Below, one piece after another: positions 25,161 through 33,107 of a stretch of DNA of 64,000 nucleotides; positions within the stretch are counted from its first letter, which is position 1; each line of letters opens with the position of its first letter. Origin of the DNA: JAHCHG01 sp041394845 (GTDB lineage: Bacteria > Acidobacteriota > Blastocatellia > Pyrinomonadales > Pyrinomonadaceae); assembly GCA_041394845.1 (NCBI GenBank), contig JAWKHL010000005.1, forward strand, positions 358,834-422,833, given 5' to 3'. The notes under the pieces were generated by a model that did not search any database, was not told the origin of the DNA, and saw only the letters and a list, made by a program, of their open reading frames with translations. A program made the position numbers and the translations under genes.

Positions 25161-26927
25161 AAACTTCTTTGTTAATTTTTCGATCAAAATCCTCAGTTCA
25201 TCGACCCGCCCCGATTCGACCGATTCGGCTCCGGGAACGTTCTCCAGTCCGCATTCGCGGGAAGCGATGACCGGCAAACCGGCGGCAACGGCTTGCAACA
25301 GCCGTCGCGGGCGATGTTCGACGAAGGCCGGCAGAACGATCAGATCGGCTCGTTCGAGCCAGTCGGCCGCGTTTTTTTCCACGTCGAAACCGCGCCAGAA
25401 ATCTTCGTCTTCGATAAAGGGGCCGAGCGTTATCAGTTTAACATCAAGATCGCGAATCGCCTCTCTCAGTTCGTAACATCCTTTGCGACCGACGGTCGTT
25501 GCCGGAAAAACTATCGTCGGTTTTCCGTTTTTTCCCGCGCCGGTTTCTTTCCCGGCCGGGATCTTCCAATCCAGCAGTTCCGCTCTCCGGGGAAAAAGCG
25601 AGGCGATGGCGCTGTGCGGCGTGATGATCTTCGACGCGTTCTCCAGCGAGCGCCGTTCGGCTTCGAGCAGTTCTTGGTCGGCGCGAAAATCCGCCAGAGT
25701 CCGGCTTTCGGGATGGAGCGCAAAGGCCCGGTCGAGGCGGTTCTGGATCTCGCTCATCGGCAGGGCCGTCATCAGAACGTCGAATGATCGTCCGCCGAGC
25801 GCGCCGCTTTTCCAGAGAAAGGGCAAAAGATTCTGCTGAACGATCAGATGGAGCGCATCGTAGGGCAATTTCCGGGCGTAATCGGCGGCCAGTTTTTCGT
25901 ACATCTCAAGCAGATTATTCTGACGGGCCGCGCCCTGAGCCGCCAGACGGCGCGAACGGTAGGAGCGGATCCCGGTCACCACAAAACTCTGTTTGACGTG
26001 GCTGAAACCTCCGGTGTCCCAGGCGTAGTTGGGCTTGCGGAAACGGCGGCCGTCAAGCGGAATGAACAGATCGTCTTTTGATTCGCGCTTGGTTTGAACG
26101 TAACGGTCGAATTCGGGCGAAAACTCGTCGAGCAAAAATGCCGTCCGTCCGAAATTGAGGTTCTTCTCCGGCTTTAAACTGCGAAAACAGCTTTCGACTC
26201 CGCAACTGGCGCAGGAATTGGGATTTTGGAATTCGGATTTGGGATTTCGGATTTCGGATTTCGGGGCGCTGTTTGGTTTGATGATCCGGAACAGCTTTTT
26301 TTCTTTCGCTTCGCTTTTGAATTTGACCGACAGATGATCCCGGCCGAGGAAGGCTTCGATGCGGAAAGGGCGCGGCGAGCGAAACCTCAGATCGACGTAG
26401 TTCCAGAAAACCGTGGCGTCGCGGCCCCGTTCGGCCAGCGAGCCTTCGATGACCTGCGTGTGGGCGTGGCGCTCGACGATCTCGAAACCGGCCTTGAGAG
26501 CGGCGTCGTAAAGCGCGTTGGAGATTTGACACAGACCTCCGCCGACGTTCGGAATTATGCAGCCTTCGCGCAGTTCGCGGCCGACCGTGTAGCCCCTCCG
26601 GCGCGAGGCCCGGCCGACGTGTTTCCAGAAACTGAAGATCTCGCCCCTCGGTATTTCCAGACCGTTCAAGCGGCCCACGGCCTGCCGCAGATTCTGAACC
26701 TTGCCGGCCAGCAGAAATTGTTCTTCCGGCGCGCTCTCGGTCCAGAGCGGCGTTCTCGATTCAGCCACTACCGGAGATCCGATCAGATCTTTGGAAAAAG
26801 AATGTTGTTTTAAGCGGTCGTCGGCCAGATTTTCAAACCCTCGTTTGATCCGCAAAAGAGAGGCTTTTCCGCGAAAGATCAACGCTCGGCTCCGGCGGTG
26901 AATGTTATTTGAGGGGGAATCTTTCAT
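25158..26927 (-). CDS. VanW-like protein fused to a glycosyltransferase-like domain
   Basis: 589 residues. Residues about 65-205 match the VanW family (LEIPRGEIFSFWKHVGRAS, GGGLCQISNALYDAAL, ERHAHTQVIEG). Residues about 300-585 look like a GT-B glycosyltransferase C-terminal half (KPTIVFPATTVGRKGCYEL, ADLIVLPAFVEHRPRRLLQAVAAGLPVIAS). The junction, about residues 219-242, is a translated heptamer repeat giving PKSEIRNPKSEFQNPNS, followed by CASCGVESC. VanW function is unknown; relatives occur with cell-wall and glycan genes. A surface-glycan or envelope role is inferred. No signal peptide. The stop codon overlaps a repeat arm. Confidence 0.8.
   Translation of the reverse strand: MKDSPSNNIHRRSRALIFRGKASLLRIKRGFENLADDRLKQHSFSKDLIGSPVVAESRTPLWTESAPEEQFLLAGKVQNLRQAVGRLNGLEIPRGEIFSFWKHVGRASRRRGYTVGRELREGCIIPNVGGGLCQISNALYDAALKAGFEIVERHAHTQVIEGSLAERGRDATVFWNYVDLRFRSPRPFRIEAFLGRDHLSVKFKSEAKEKKLFRIIKPNSAPKSEIRNPKSEFQNPNSCASCGVESCFRSLKPEKNLNFGRTAFLLDEFSPEFDRYVQTKRESKDDLFIPLDGRRFRKPNYAWDTGGFSHVKQSFVVTGIRSYRSRRLAAQGAARQNNLLEMYEKLAADYARKLPYDALHLIVQQNLLPFLWKSGALGGRSFDVLMTALPMSEIQNRLDRAFALHPESRTLADFRADQELLEAERRSLENASKIITPHSAIASLFPRRAELLDWKIPAGKETGAGKNGKPTIVFPATTVGRKGCYELREAIRDLDVKLITLGPFIEDEDFWRGFDVEKNAADWLERADLIVLPAFVEHRPRRLLQAVAAGLPVIASRECGLENVPGAESVESGRVDELRILIEKLTKKF
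26218..26270. repeat. GATTTCGG heptamer array inside a coding region
   Basis: About seven tandem units (GGATTTG, GGATTTC, GGATTTC and variants) lie within the VanW-glycosyltransferase gene. Three heptamers make seven codons, so the array reads as a repeated NPKSEIR-like heptapeptide without a stop. Confidence 0.85.
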
Positions 26928-26959
26928 ATATCCTTAATTGACTGCTAAGATAACTGATT

Positions 26960-27418
26960 ATGAACAAATTTTCTATCCTTTTTTGCATAGTTTTTTTTGT
27001 TATGGCGGTTAACGGTTCGGCTCAGACCAAAAGCGACGAGAAGATCAAAACGGCGATCCGCGAGGTGATGGAGAAGCAGACGGCGGCGTGGAACGCGGGC
27101 GACATCGAGGGCTTTATGGCGGGCTACTGGAATTCGCCCGAGATGAAATTCGTCTCCGGCGATAACGTCGCCAGAGGCTGGCAGGCGGCGCTCGACCGTT
27201 ACAAGAAAAGCTACGATTCGCGCGCCAAGATGGGCGTTCTGACCTTTTCCGACCTGGAGATCAACATTTTATCGAAAGACGCGGCCGTCGTTCTCGGCAG
27301 TTGGGCTCTGGAGCGGGAGATCGACGGCAAAAAGGACAACCCGCACGGCAAGTTCACGCTCATCTTCCGCAAGTTCAAGGACGGCGGCTGGAAGATCGTT
27401 CACGACCACACGTCTTGA
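26960..27418 (+). CDS. Exported NTF2-like (DUF4440/SnoaL) protein
   Basis: A 152-residue protein with signal peptide (residues about 1-21, cleavage after NGSA-Q) and one NTF2-like cone domain: IREVMEKQTAAWNAGDIEGFMAGYW at the start, VLGSWALEREIDGKKD, and the closing strand TLIFRKFKDGGWKIVHDHTS. Such domains bind small molecules or act as weak enzymes; no catalytic residues can be assigned. The TGA stop is the first base triplet of a GATTTTGG repeat arm. Confidence 0.88.
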   Translation: MNKFSILFCIVFFVMAVNGSAQTKSDEKIKTAIREVMEKQTAAWNAGDIEGFMAGYWNSPEMKFVSGDNVARGWQAALDRYKKSYDSRAKMGVLTFSDLEINILSKDAAVVLGSWALEREIDGKKDNPHGKFTLIFRKFKDGGWKIVHDHTS

Positions 27419-27592
27419 TTTTGGATTTCGGATTTCGGATTTCGGATTTACATGAACAGGGCTGAGAAACAGTCTGACCGGAAGGCCGAAGAAGAAAAGC
27501 CGGAACTGACGGCCGAAGAGGAAAAGCAGGCCGGAGACTTTATAGTCAATAAAGCTATTTTTCTCCGTGCTCTCCGAGTTCTCTGTGGCTGA
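27415..27592. repeat. GATTTCGG array and CTCCGTG array after the NTF2-like gene
   Basis: 27415-27450: TGATTTTGG followed by three GATTTCG heptamers, starting on the stop codon. 27558-27592: 9-nt units TTCTCCGTG, CTCTCCGAG, TTCTCTGTG. A 46-codon open frame (27452-27592) spans them, but its end is the repeat itself, so it is not called a gene. Confidence 0.75.
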
Positions 27593-27699
27593 ATAAATTT
27601 TAATTGTGACTTTATAGCGATGAGGGGTGAGCGGTTTTTTCAAAGGCCGGTTTTGATTTCGGGGAACAATAAATCGAATGAAGCGTTAACAGATCTGTT

Positions 27700-28659
27700 A
27701 TGAAGATCCCCGCATTTGCTTTTTGGCCGGTTTTACTGTTTTTGGCCGCCCTTTGTCCGGCTCAGACGGCGACGGAAAAAAGTTCGCCGACCGAGAGGGT
27801 CGATCCCGGAAAAGGGTTCGATTACCCCTATTATCTGTACGTGCCGCCCGCCCTGCGAGAGCCGGAATCGGCGGGCAAAACCTTTTCGGTTCTGGTCATT
27901 CCGAACAACACCGGAACCGGCATCAGCGATGACCTCAATGACCACGAACAGGACGTCAAACGGAAGATGGTTCAGGCCGCGTTCGTTTTCAATCAGTTGA
28001 ACGCGGCGGTTCTGGTTCCGGTTTTTCCGCGGCCGAAAACCGACTGGAAGATCTACACCCACGCGCTCGACCGCGATTCCCTGACGACCGGCAAAAAAGA
28101 ATACAAACGTTTCGACCTTCAGCTCAAAGCGATGATCGATGATGCCCGGTCGCGGCTTCAGGACGATAAAATCAAAACCGACGAAAAGGTTCTGATGTAC
28201 GGTTTTTCGGCTTCGGGAATGTTCGTCAACCGCTTTACATTTCTTCACCCGGAACGGGTCAGGGCGGCGGCCATCGGTTCGCCGGGCGGCTGGCCGATCG
28301 CGCCGGTCGCCACATTTGAGAAAAAGAATCTGCGCTACCCGGTGGGCGTCGCCGATCTCAAAGAAGTGGCCGGCGAGGAACTGAATCTCAAAGAATTGCG
28401 AAAGGTTCCGCTCTTCGTTTTCATGGGCGATAAGGACGACAACGATTCGCTCACTTACCGCGACGGTTACGAAGAGGAGGACGAAAAACTGGTTTTCGAA
28501 CTGTTCGGCAAAACCCCGGTCGAACGCTGGGAGATGAGCCGGAAACTCTACCAGGATCAGAAACTGAACGCGACCTTCAAACTCTACGAAGGCGTCGCCC
28601 ACACGATGTCAAAAGAAATGCGCGAAGATATTTTAAAATTTCTGACGGGGCATCTTTAA
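27700..28659 (+). CDS. Exported esterase-like alpha/beta hydrolase
   Basis: 319 residues with signal peptide (FAFWPVLLFLAALCPAQ). The fold is alpha/beta hydrolase: nucleophile Ser in YGFSASGMFVNR (about residue 171), acid in VFMGDKDDND (about 247), His in EGVAHTMSKE (about 302). The N-terminal VPPALREPESAGKTFSVLVIPNN resembles secreted esterase and polyhydroxybutyrate-depolymerase-like proteins. Substrate unknown. No good SD before the ATG, but the signal peptide supports this start. Confidence 0.82.
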   Translation: MKIPAFAFWPVLLFLAALCPAQTATEKSSPTERVDPGKGFDYPYYLYVPPALREPESAGKTFSVLVIPNNTGTGISDDLNDHEQDVKRKMVQAAFVFNQLNAAVLVPVFPRPKTDWKIYTHALDRDSLTTGKKEYKRFDLQLKAMIDDARSRLQDDKIKTDEKVLMYGFSASGMFVNRFTFLHPERVRAAAIGSPGGWPIAPVATFEKKNLRYPVGVADLKEVAGEELNLKELRKVPLFVFMGDKDDNDSLTYRDGYEEEDEKLVFELFGKTPVERWEMSRKLYQDQKLNATFKLYEGVAHTMSKEMREDILKFLTGHL

Positions 28660-28681
28660 TTGAGTTTTCGGCATTTATCCG

Positions 28682-28747
28682 CTGATACGAAAAGGAAATT
28701 TGTAATATAATGAATCCTCTCAAATCTCCGGAAAGAGGATTCATTAT
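28682..28747 (+). promoter_or_regulatory. Promoter and perfect 14-bp palindrome at the S9 peptidase start
   Basis: A 14-bp perfect inverted repeat (28707-28720 and 28734-28747, 13-nt centre) ends directly at the ATG and contains the only SD-like AGAGG. A TATAAT at 28706-28711 with CTGATA 18 nt upstream overlaps its left arm. It may be an operator on DNA or, if transcribed from further upstream, an RNA hairpin hiding the ribosome site. Confidence 0.6.
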
Positions 28748-30718
28748 ATGCAAAAGATCTTCGTTTCATTTTTCTTTCTCTTTGTCCTTTGTCTGACGGT
28801 TTCATCCCAGATGGCCGAACCGGCCGGGATCGAGCAATATCTGAATATCCGTTCGGCCGGTTCTCCGACCTTTTCGCCCGACGGCCGGAAAATTGCTTTT
28901 CTGACCAATATCACCGGAACCAACCAGATCTGGATGGTCGATTCTGCGGGCGGTTATCCCGAGCAGATAACGGCCTTTGAGGATAACGTCTCGTTCGTTC
29001 GTTGGTCGCCGGTGCCGGGCGGCGGGCTGGTTTTCGGGGTGGCCAGCGGAGGCAACGAGAACACACAGCTTTTTCGGATGAACGATGACGGTTCCGGGGC
29101 GCAAGCCTTAACCCATGATCCGAAAGTGCGGCATAATTTCGGCGGGTTTTCCCGCGACGGAAAGCGGATCTATTATTCTTCTAACAAACGCAACCCGAAT
29201 TATTTTGACGTTTATGCGATGAAGATGGCCGATGGGAGCGAGTCGCTGATCTACAAACAAGACGGTTCAAATTGGTTTGCGGCCGCCTCCTTTGACGATT
29301 CAAAAATAATCGTTTCGCGTTCCTCGGTCCGGTTCAGCAACGACAACGACCTCTATCTGGTCGAAACTTCCAATGGCAAGACCACGCATCTGACGCCGCA
29401 CGCGGAGGCGACGCAATATACGGACGTCGAATTTTTGGCCGACGGCCGGATTATTTTCGGGACGGATCAGGGAAGCGAGTTCAACACTCTTTCGATCATG
29501 GACGTGAAAACCGGCGGGATCGTACCGCAGGACGGCGATGCTTTCGGCGATCTCGACGGGATCGCCCTCGCGCCTGACGGTCAAACGCTGGCCAGCGCCA
29601 ATAATTCCGAGGGTTTCAGCTCACTTTACCTGCGCGCGCTGATGATCGAATCGAAAGGGGAAGCGGTTTTTCGCAAAATTGCGCGCCGAACTTTGACCGA
29701 GGTCGTTCCGGTCGAACTGCCGGCCAAAGGCGTCGTCGGCAATCTGGAATTTTCCCCCGACGGACGGAAACTGGCTTTTACGTTCAATTCTCCTGTTCAC
29801 CCGACCGACATCTGGGTTTACGATCTGCGAAGCGAAAAGCTGACGCAGATCACCCGCAGTTCGACGCTCGGGATTCCTCGTTCGTCTTTCGTCGAACCGG
29901 TGTTGATCAAATACAAATCGTTCGACGGGCGCGAAATTCCGGCGTGGTATTATAAGCCTGCCGATTATCCGCTTCCTAAAGGAACGACATTCGGCTCAAA
30001 TGTGTCCGCCAAAGCGGGAACTTCTGAACTGAAAATTCCCCGGACCATCGTCAGTGTCCACGGCGGACCGGCCTCTCAGGCGCGGCGCGATTTCAGCGCC
30101 CTCAATCAATATTACCTGTCGCGCGGTTACGCCATTCTGGAGACGAATGTGCGCGGTTCGACCGGTTACGGCAAAACCTACGCTCATCTCGATGACATCG
30201 AAAAACGCGAGGATTCGGTCAAAGATCTGGCCTCTGCGGTCGAATGGCTGAAAACCGAAGGCGGCGCCGACCCGAAGCGCGTTGCCATCATGGGCGGAAG
30301 CTACGGCGGTTATATGACGATGGCCGCCATCACTCTTTATCCCGAATTGTTTGCGGCCGCCGTCAACACGGTCGGCATCGTCAACTGGGAGACATTTCTA
30401 AAAAACACCTCGGGCTACCGACGCACCCAGCGCGAGGTCGAGTACGGTTTTCTGGACAAAGATCTGGAATTCCTGCGGAGCGTTTCGCCGATCTACAGGG
30501 TCGATAAAATCAGAACCCCGCTTTTCGTCATCCACGGCAAAAACGACCCGCGCGTTCCTTACACCGAGGCCGAACAACTGGTCGAAGCCCTCAGAAAACG
30601 CGGCGCACCGGTCGAATACAAACTCTTCGATGACGAAGGCCACGGCATCTCCAAACTAAAGAACCGCCTCGAACTCTACCCGCTGGTCGCCGATTTTCTG
30701 GATAAGCATTTGAAGTGA
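28748..30718 (+). CDS. Secreted S9 family prolyl-oligopeptidase-like peptidase
   Basis: 656 residues with signal peptide (about 1-20). Residues about 30-390 form a TolB/WD40-like propeller (repeated SPDGRKIAF-type blades). Residues about 400-656 are the peptidase: Ser518 in IMGGSYGGYM, Asp in IHGKNDPRVPY (about 601) and His in DDEGHGISK (about 635). It is typical of dipeptidyl or acylaminoacyl peptidases acting on short peptides, likely in the periplasm. The start codon abuts a perfect palindrome that may regulate it. Confidence 0.95.
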   Translation: MQKIFVSFFFLFVLCLTVSSQMAEPAGIEQYLNIRSAGSPTFSPDGRKIAFLTNITGTNQIWMVDSAGGYPEQITAFEDNVSFVRWSPVPGGGLVFGVASGGNENTQLFRMNDDGSGAQALTHDPKVRHNFGGFSRDGKRIYYSSNKRNPNYFDVYAMKMADGSESLIYKQDGSNWFAAASFDDSKIIVSRSSVRFSNDNDLYLVETSNGKTTHLTPHAEATQYTDVEFLADGRIIFGTDQGSEFNTLSIMDVKTGGIVPQDGDAFGDLDGIALAPDGQTLASANNSEGFSSLYLRALMIESKGEAVFRKIARRTLTEVVPVELPAKGVVGNLEFSPDGRKLAFTFNSPVHPTDIWVYDLRSEKLTQITRSSTLGIPRSSFVEPVLIKYKSFDGREIPAWYYKPADYPLPKGTTFGSNVSAKAGTSELKIPRTIVSVHGGPASQARRDFSALNQYYLSRGYAILETNVRGSTGYGKTYAHLDDIEKREDSVKDLASAVEWLKTEGGADPKRVAIMGGSYGGYMTMAAITLYPELFAAAVNTVGIVNWETFLKNTSGYRRTQREVEYGFLDKDLEFLRSVSPIYRVDKIRTPLFVIHGKNDPRVPYTEAEQLVEALRKRGAPVEYKLFDDEGHGISKLKNRLELYPLVADFLDKHLK

Positions 30719-30748
30719 GTCGGGAAAAGCAAATAAGTTGGGACTGCC

Positions 30749-30794
30749 CGAAAAGACCGGGAAAGGTGACCCGTTAGTTTCCCCGGTCTTTTCG
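30749..30794. terminator. Hairpin after the S9 peptidase gene
   Basis: 13-bp perfect stem CGAAAAGACCGGG / CCCGGTCTTTTCG with a 20-nt loop, 30 nt after the stop. No long T-run, so possibly a weak terminator. Confidence 0.5.
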
Positions 30795-30841
30795 AACCGC
30801 CCCAAAGCAACCGATCAGAAAATCGGCGGCATCATACGCCT

Positions 30842-30879
30842 CAAATCCGAAATCCGGAATCCAAAATCCAAAATCGATT
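30842..30879. repeat. GATTTCGG family arm (reverse orientation)
   Basis: Five units of the AATCCGAAATCC/AATCCAAAATCC type, ending AAAATCGATTA. Single arm with no partner in this gap. Confidence 0.7.
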
Positions 30880-30982
30880 AAGGGGCCGTTATGAATGCCA
30901 AAATTCCTCTCTGTTTTCTCATCATCTTCTCAATCTGGGTCGGCCTCTTCGCACCGATCATTTACCTTCCGCTTTTTCGTCG

Positions 30983-31486
30983 TCAATTCTTCCAGTACAT
31001 GACGCTGCCCTCGACCTTTTTCCAGAGATCGCCGCGGGCGTTGAGCCAGTTGACGGTTCTGGGGGATTCCGACAGGTCGTAGTTTCTCCACGGGTTGATG
31101 ATCTTGATGTTGTCCGAATCCTTGTCGCAGGCCGTTACGACGACGGCGTGCGGGCAGTTTTCGATCCAGATCCCGGCCACAAAGAGCGGCCCCTTGTTGG
31201 AGACCAGACTATAGAGGATGTCTCTGGTGTAATCGCCGGCTCCGGTCGGTTGCAGACCGAGGGCGCGGGCGACCGGCGCGCATTCGTGGGTGCCGAGCCC
31301 TTTTTCCACCATGATGGACGAAAAATAATCGGTCTTCTGATCGATCAGATCGCAGATCTTGGTTTTGTCTTTGGTGGCATCGCCTTTGTCTTTTTTCCAT
31401 TCGAACATCATTTCCAGACAGGCCAGCCAGCAGGTCGTGCCTCGGGCCTGATTGAGCGGTTTGACCGCCGGTGTAACTTTAAACAT
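30983..31486 (-). CDS. Papain-like cysteine protease
   Basis: 167 residues, no signal peptide. A papain-like triad is visible in order: Cys19 in ARGTTCWLACLEMM, His113 in NCPHAVVVT, and Asn131 in KIINPW. The layout fits the small papain-like families (AvrRpt2/C70 and C39-like). Absence of an ABC transporter argues against a C39 leader peptidase. It might be an exported toxin or an intracellular peptidase. The minus-strand SD GGAGAAGGA precedes the ATG well. An overlapping plus-strand frame (30891-31082) is rejected. Confidence 0.8.
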   Translation of the reverse strand: MFKVTPAVKPLNQARGTTCWLACLEMMFEWKKDKGDATKDKTKICDLIDQKTDYFSSIMVEKGLGTHECAPVARALGLQPTGAGDYTRDILYSLVSNKGPLFVAGIWIENCPHAVVVTACDKDSDNIKIINPWRNYDLSESPRTVNWLNARGDLWKKVEGSVMYWKN

Positions 31487-31758
31487 AATTCCTTCTCCGA
31501 TATGAAATAAGTGGTTAATAGTTAAATGAAAACCCGGTTCCGGGTGTCCATTGATCGAAATATCCGGTTCGGGATTTTTTTGATCCCGAACCCCGGCGCT
31601 CTTTAAGCGCCGCCGGAGAATTATGATAGTTTTTCGGGGCGAAAGAAGTCTTCACCCGTTCGGCTAGTAAAAGCGGGTAAAAGGTTGTAAAGCGGAGGGG
31701 ATGGACGGTTTTTGCCCCCCAAACGGGTGGGCCGGGCGAGATTTTTTGCGCCTTACTT
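31487..31758. other. Intergenic with two hairpins
   Basis: GGTTCGGGAT/ATCCCGAACC (31566-31592, 7-nt loop) is followed by GGCGCT/AGCGCC. They lie downstream of the M19 dipeptidase gene and may end its transcript. A single GTTAATAG unit is near 31513. Confidence 0.5.
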
Positions 31759-32931
31759 TTATTCGGGAAGGTTTTCCGAAAGGATGCGGACGACGTTGCC
31801 GCCCATGATTTCGGCGATCTCGTCCTCGGTGAATTTTTCTTTGAGAAGCGCTTCGGTGATCAAACCGGTTCCGCTCACGTCGAAGGGAACTTTGACCGAA
31901 CCGTCGAAATCCGAACCGAGCGCCACGTGCTGAGCCCCGATCAGATCGGCCGCGTAGCGAATGGCGCGGGCGATCGCCGCCGCGTCCTCGCCGCAGACGG
32001 CCGTGTCCCAGTAACCGATGCCGATGATGCCGCCGGTCTTGGCGATGGCCCGCAGTTGTTCGTCCGACAGGTTGCGGTTGTTGTCGCAGGTTCCTTTGAC
32101 TCCGGTGTGCGAGACGACGACCGGTTTGGCGGCCATTTTGAGAACGTCATCGATGGTTTTGGCCGAAGCGTGCGCCAGATCGACCAGCATCCCTTTGGCC
32201 TCCATCCGGCGGACCATCTCGCGCCCTTTTTCGGTCAGCCCGTATTTTTCGACGCCGTGCGCCGAGCCGCCCATCTCGTTATCGAAAAAATGGGTCGGCG
32301 ACATCATCCGAAATCCGGCGTCAAACAGAACATCGACGTTTTCCGGCCGGCCTTCGAGCGCGTGCGCGCCCTCTATGCCGAGCCAGCCGCCGACGATCTT
32401 TTCCGTCTTTCGCCTCTCCAGAAAATTCTGCAGGTCGCGTCTGGTTTCGATGACGACCAGCTTGCCGCCCGATCTGTCGGCGTATTCGTGCAGTTTTTGG
32501 GCTTGCCAGGTCGCCCGTTTGCTCAGACTCCAGAGATTTCCCCACGGCTGACGCTGGGCCAGCGCGAGCCAGAAAATATTGTCCGTCTCGTCCGTGTTGC
32601 GTTCGATATTGAGCCCGCGCGGGGTTTTGGTAACGACCGTAAATGCCTGCAAAGCGACGTTGCCGCGCAATAATTTCGGCAGATCGACCTGCGCGATCGG
32701 AGAATCCTCGGTCAGATCGCGGTTCCACAAAAGCGAATCGGCGTGGAGATCGGCAATGAGCAGATTTTCGTGCAGTTGACGGGCGTTTTCCGGGATCTGA
32801 TACGGCGGCCGGTTGATGACCGGATTGAGCGAACTCTCGACGTAGGACGGGGCGAAAACGAAGAAAAAGATCAGAAACCCGCCGATCAGGAGGGCGACAA
32901 CGGAAAGTGAAATTTTGAGAAAGGTTTTCAT
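31759..32931 (-). CDS. Membrane-anchored M19 (renal-type) dipeptidase
   Basis: Zinc dipeptidase that cleaves dipeptides, including D-residue types in some members. The start at 32931 (MKTFLKISL) is chosen because it directly opens a single hydrophobic anchor (about residues 5-27); a longer frame to 33009 adds a basic non-conserved stretch. The metal ligands are present: ADLHADS (HxD), GIEGAHAL (bridging Glu), LVDLAHAS, VVVSHTGVK, and ALGSDFDG. 390 residues, catalytic part complete. No SD is obvious. It is divergent from tssC, with 176 nt between starts. Confidence 0.9.
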   Translation of the reverse strand: MKTFLKISLSVVALLIGGFLIFFFVFAPSYVESSLNPVINRPPYQIPENARQLHENLLIADLHADSLLWNRDLTEDSPIAQVDLPKLLRGNVALQAFTVVTKTPRGLNIERNTDETDNIFWLALAQRQPWGNLWSLSKRATWQAQKLHEYADRSGGKLVVIETRRDLQNFLERRKTEKIVGGWLGIEGAHALEGRPENVDVLFDAGFRMMSPTHFFDNEMGGSAHGVEKYGLTEKGREMVRRMEAKGMLVDLAHASAKTIDDVLKMAAKPVVVSHTGVKGTCDNNRNLSDEQLRAIAKTGGIIGIGYWDTAVCGEDAAAIARAIRYAADLIGAQHVALGSDFDGSVKVPFDVSGTGLITEALLKEKFTEDEIAEIMGGNVVRILSENLPE

Positions 32932-33107
32932 AAAACCGTGGCGACCGGCGAGCCTTGAAACGATCTTCGCAAGTCGGCGCTTTTCCGGCGGCCGCGAGGA
33001 CAAAAACAAATGTTGACACTTTTTCGCCGGGTGTGCTAATTTCGCTTTATTTCCAACGAGTTAAAGTTATCAAATCCGGAACGGATTTACCACTGTTGAG
33101 GTCGATT

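Noticed and set aside
27452..27592. 46-codon frame after the NTF2-like gene, Glu/Lys-rich then FLRALRVLCG
   Set aside because: No SD, and its end is a direct reading of the CTCCGTG repeat, as expected by chance.
30891..31082. 63-codon plus-strand frame beginning with a hydrophobic segment
   Set aside because: The start looks like a signal peptide, but the second half is antisense to the papain-like protease and it has no SD. Perhaps a remnant; not supported.
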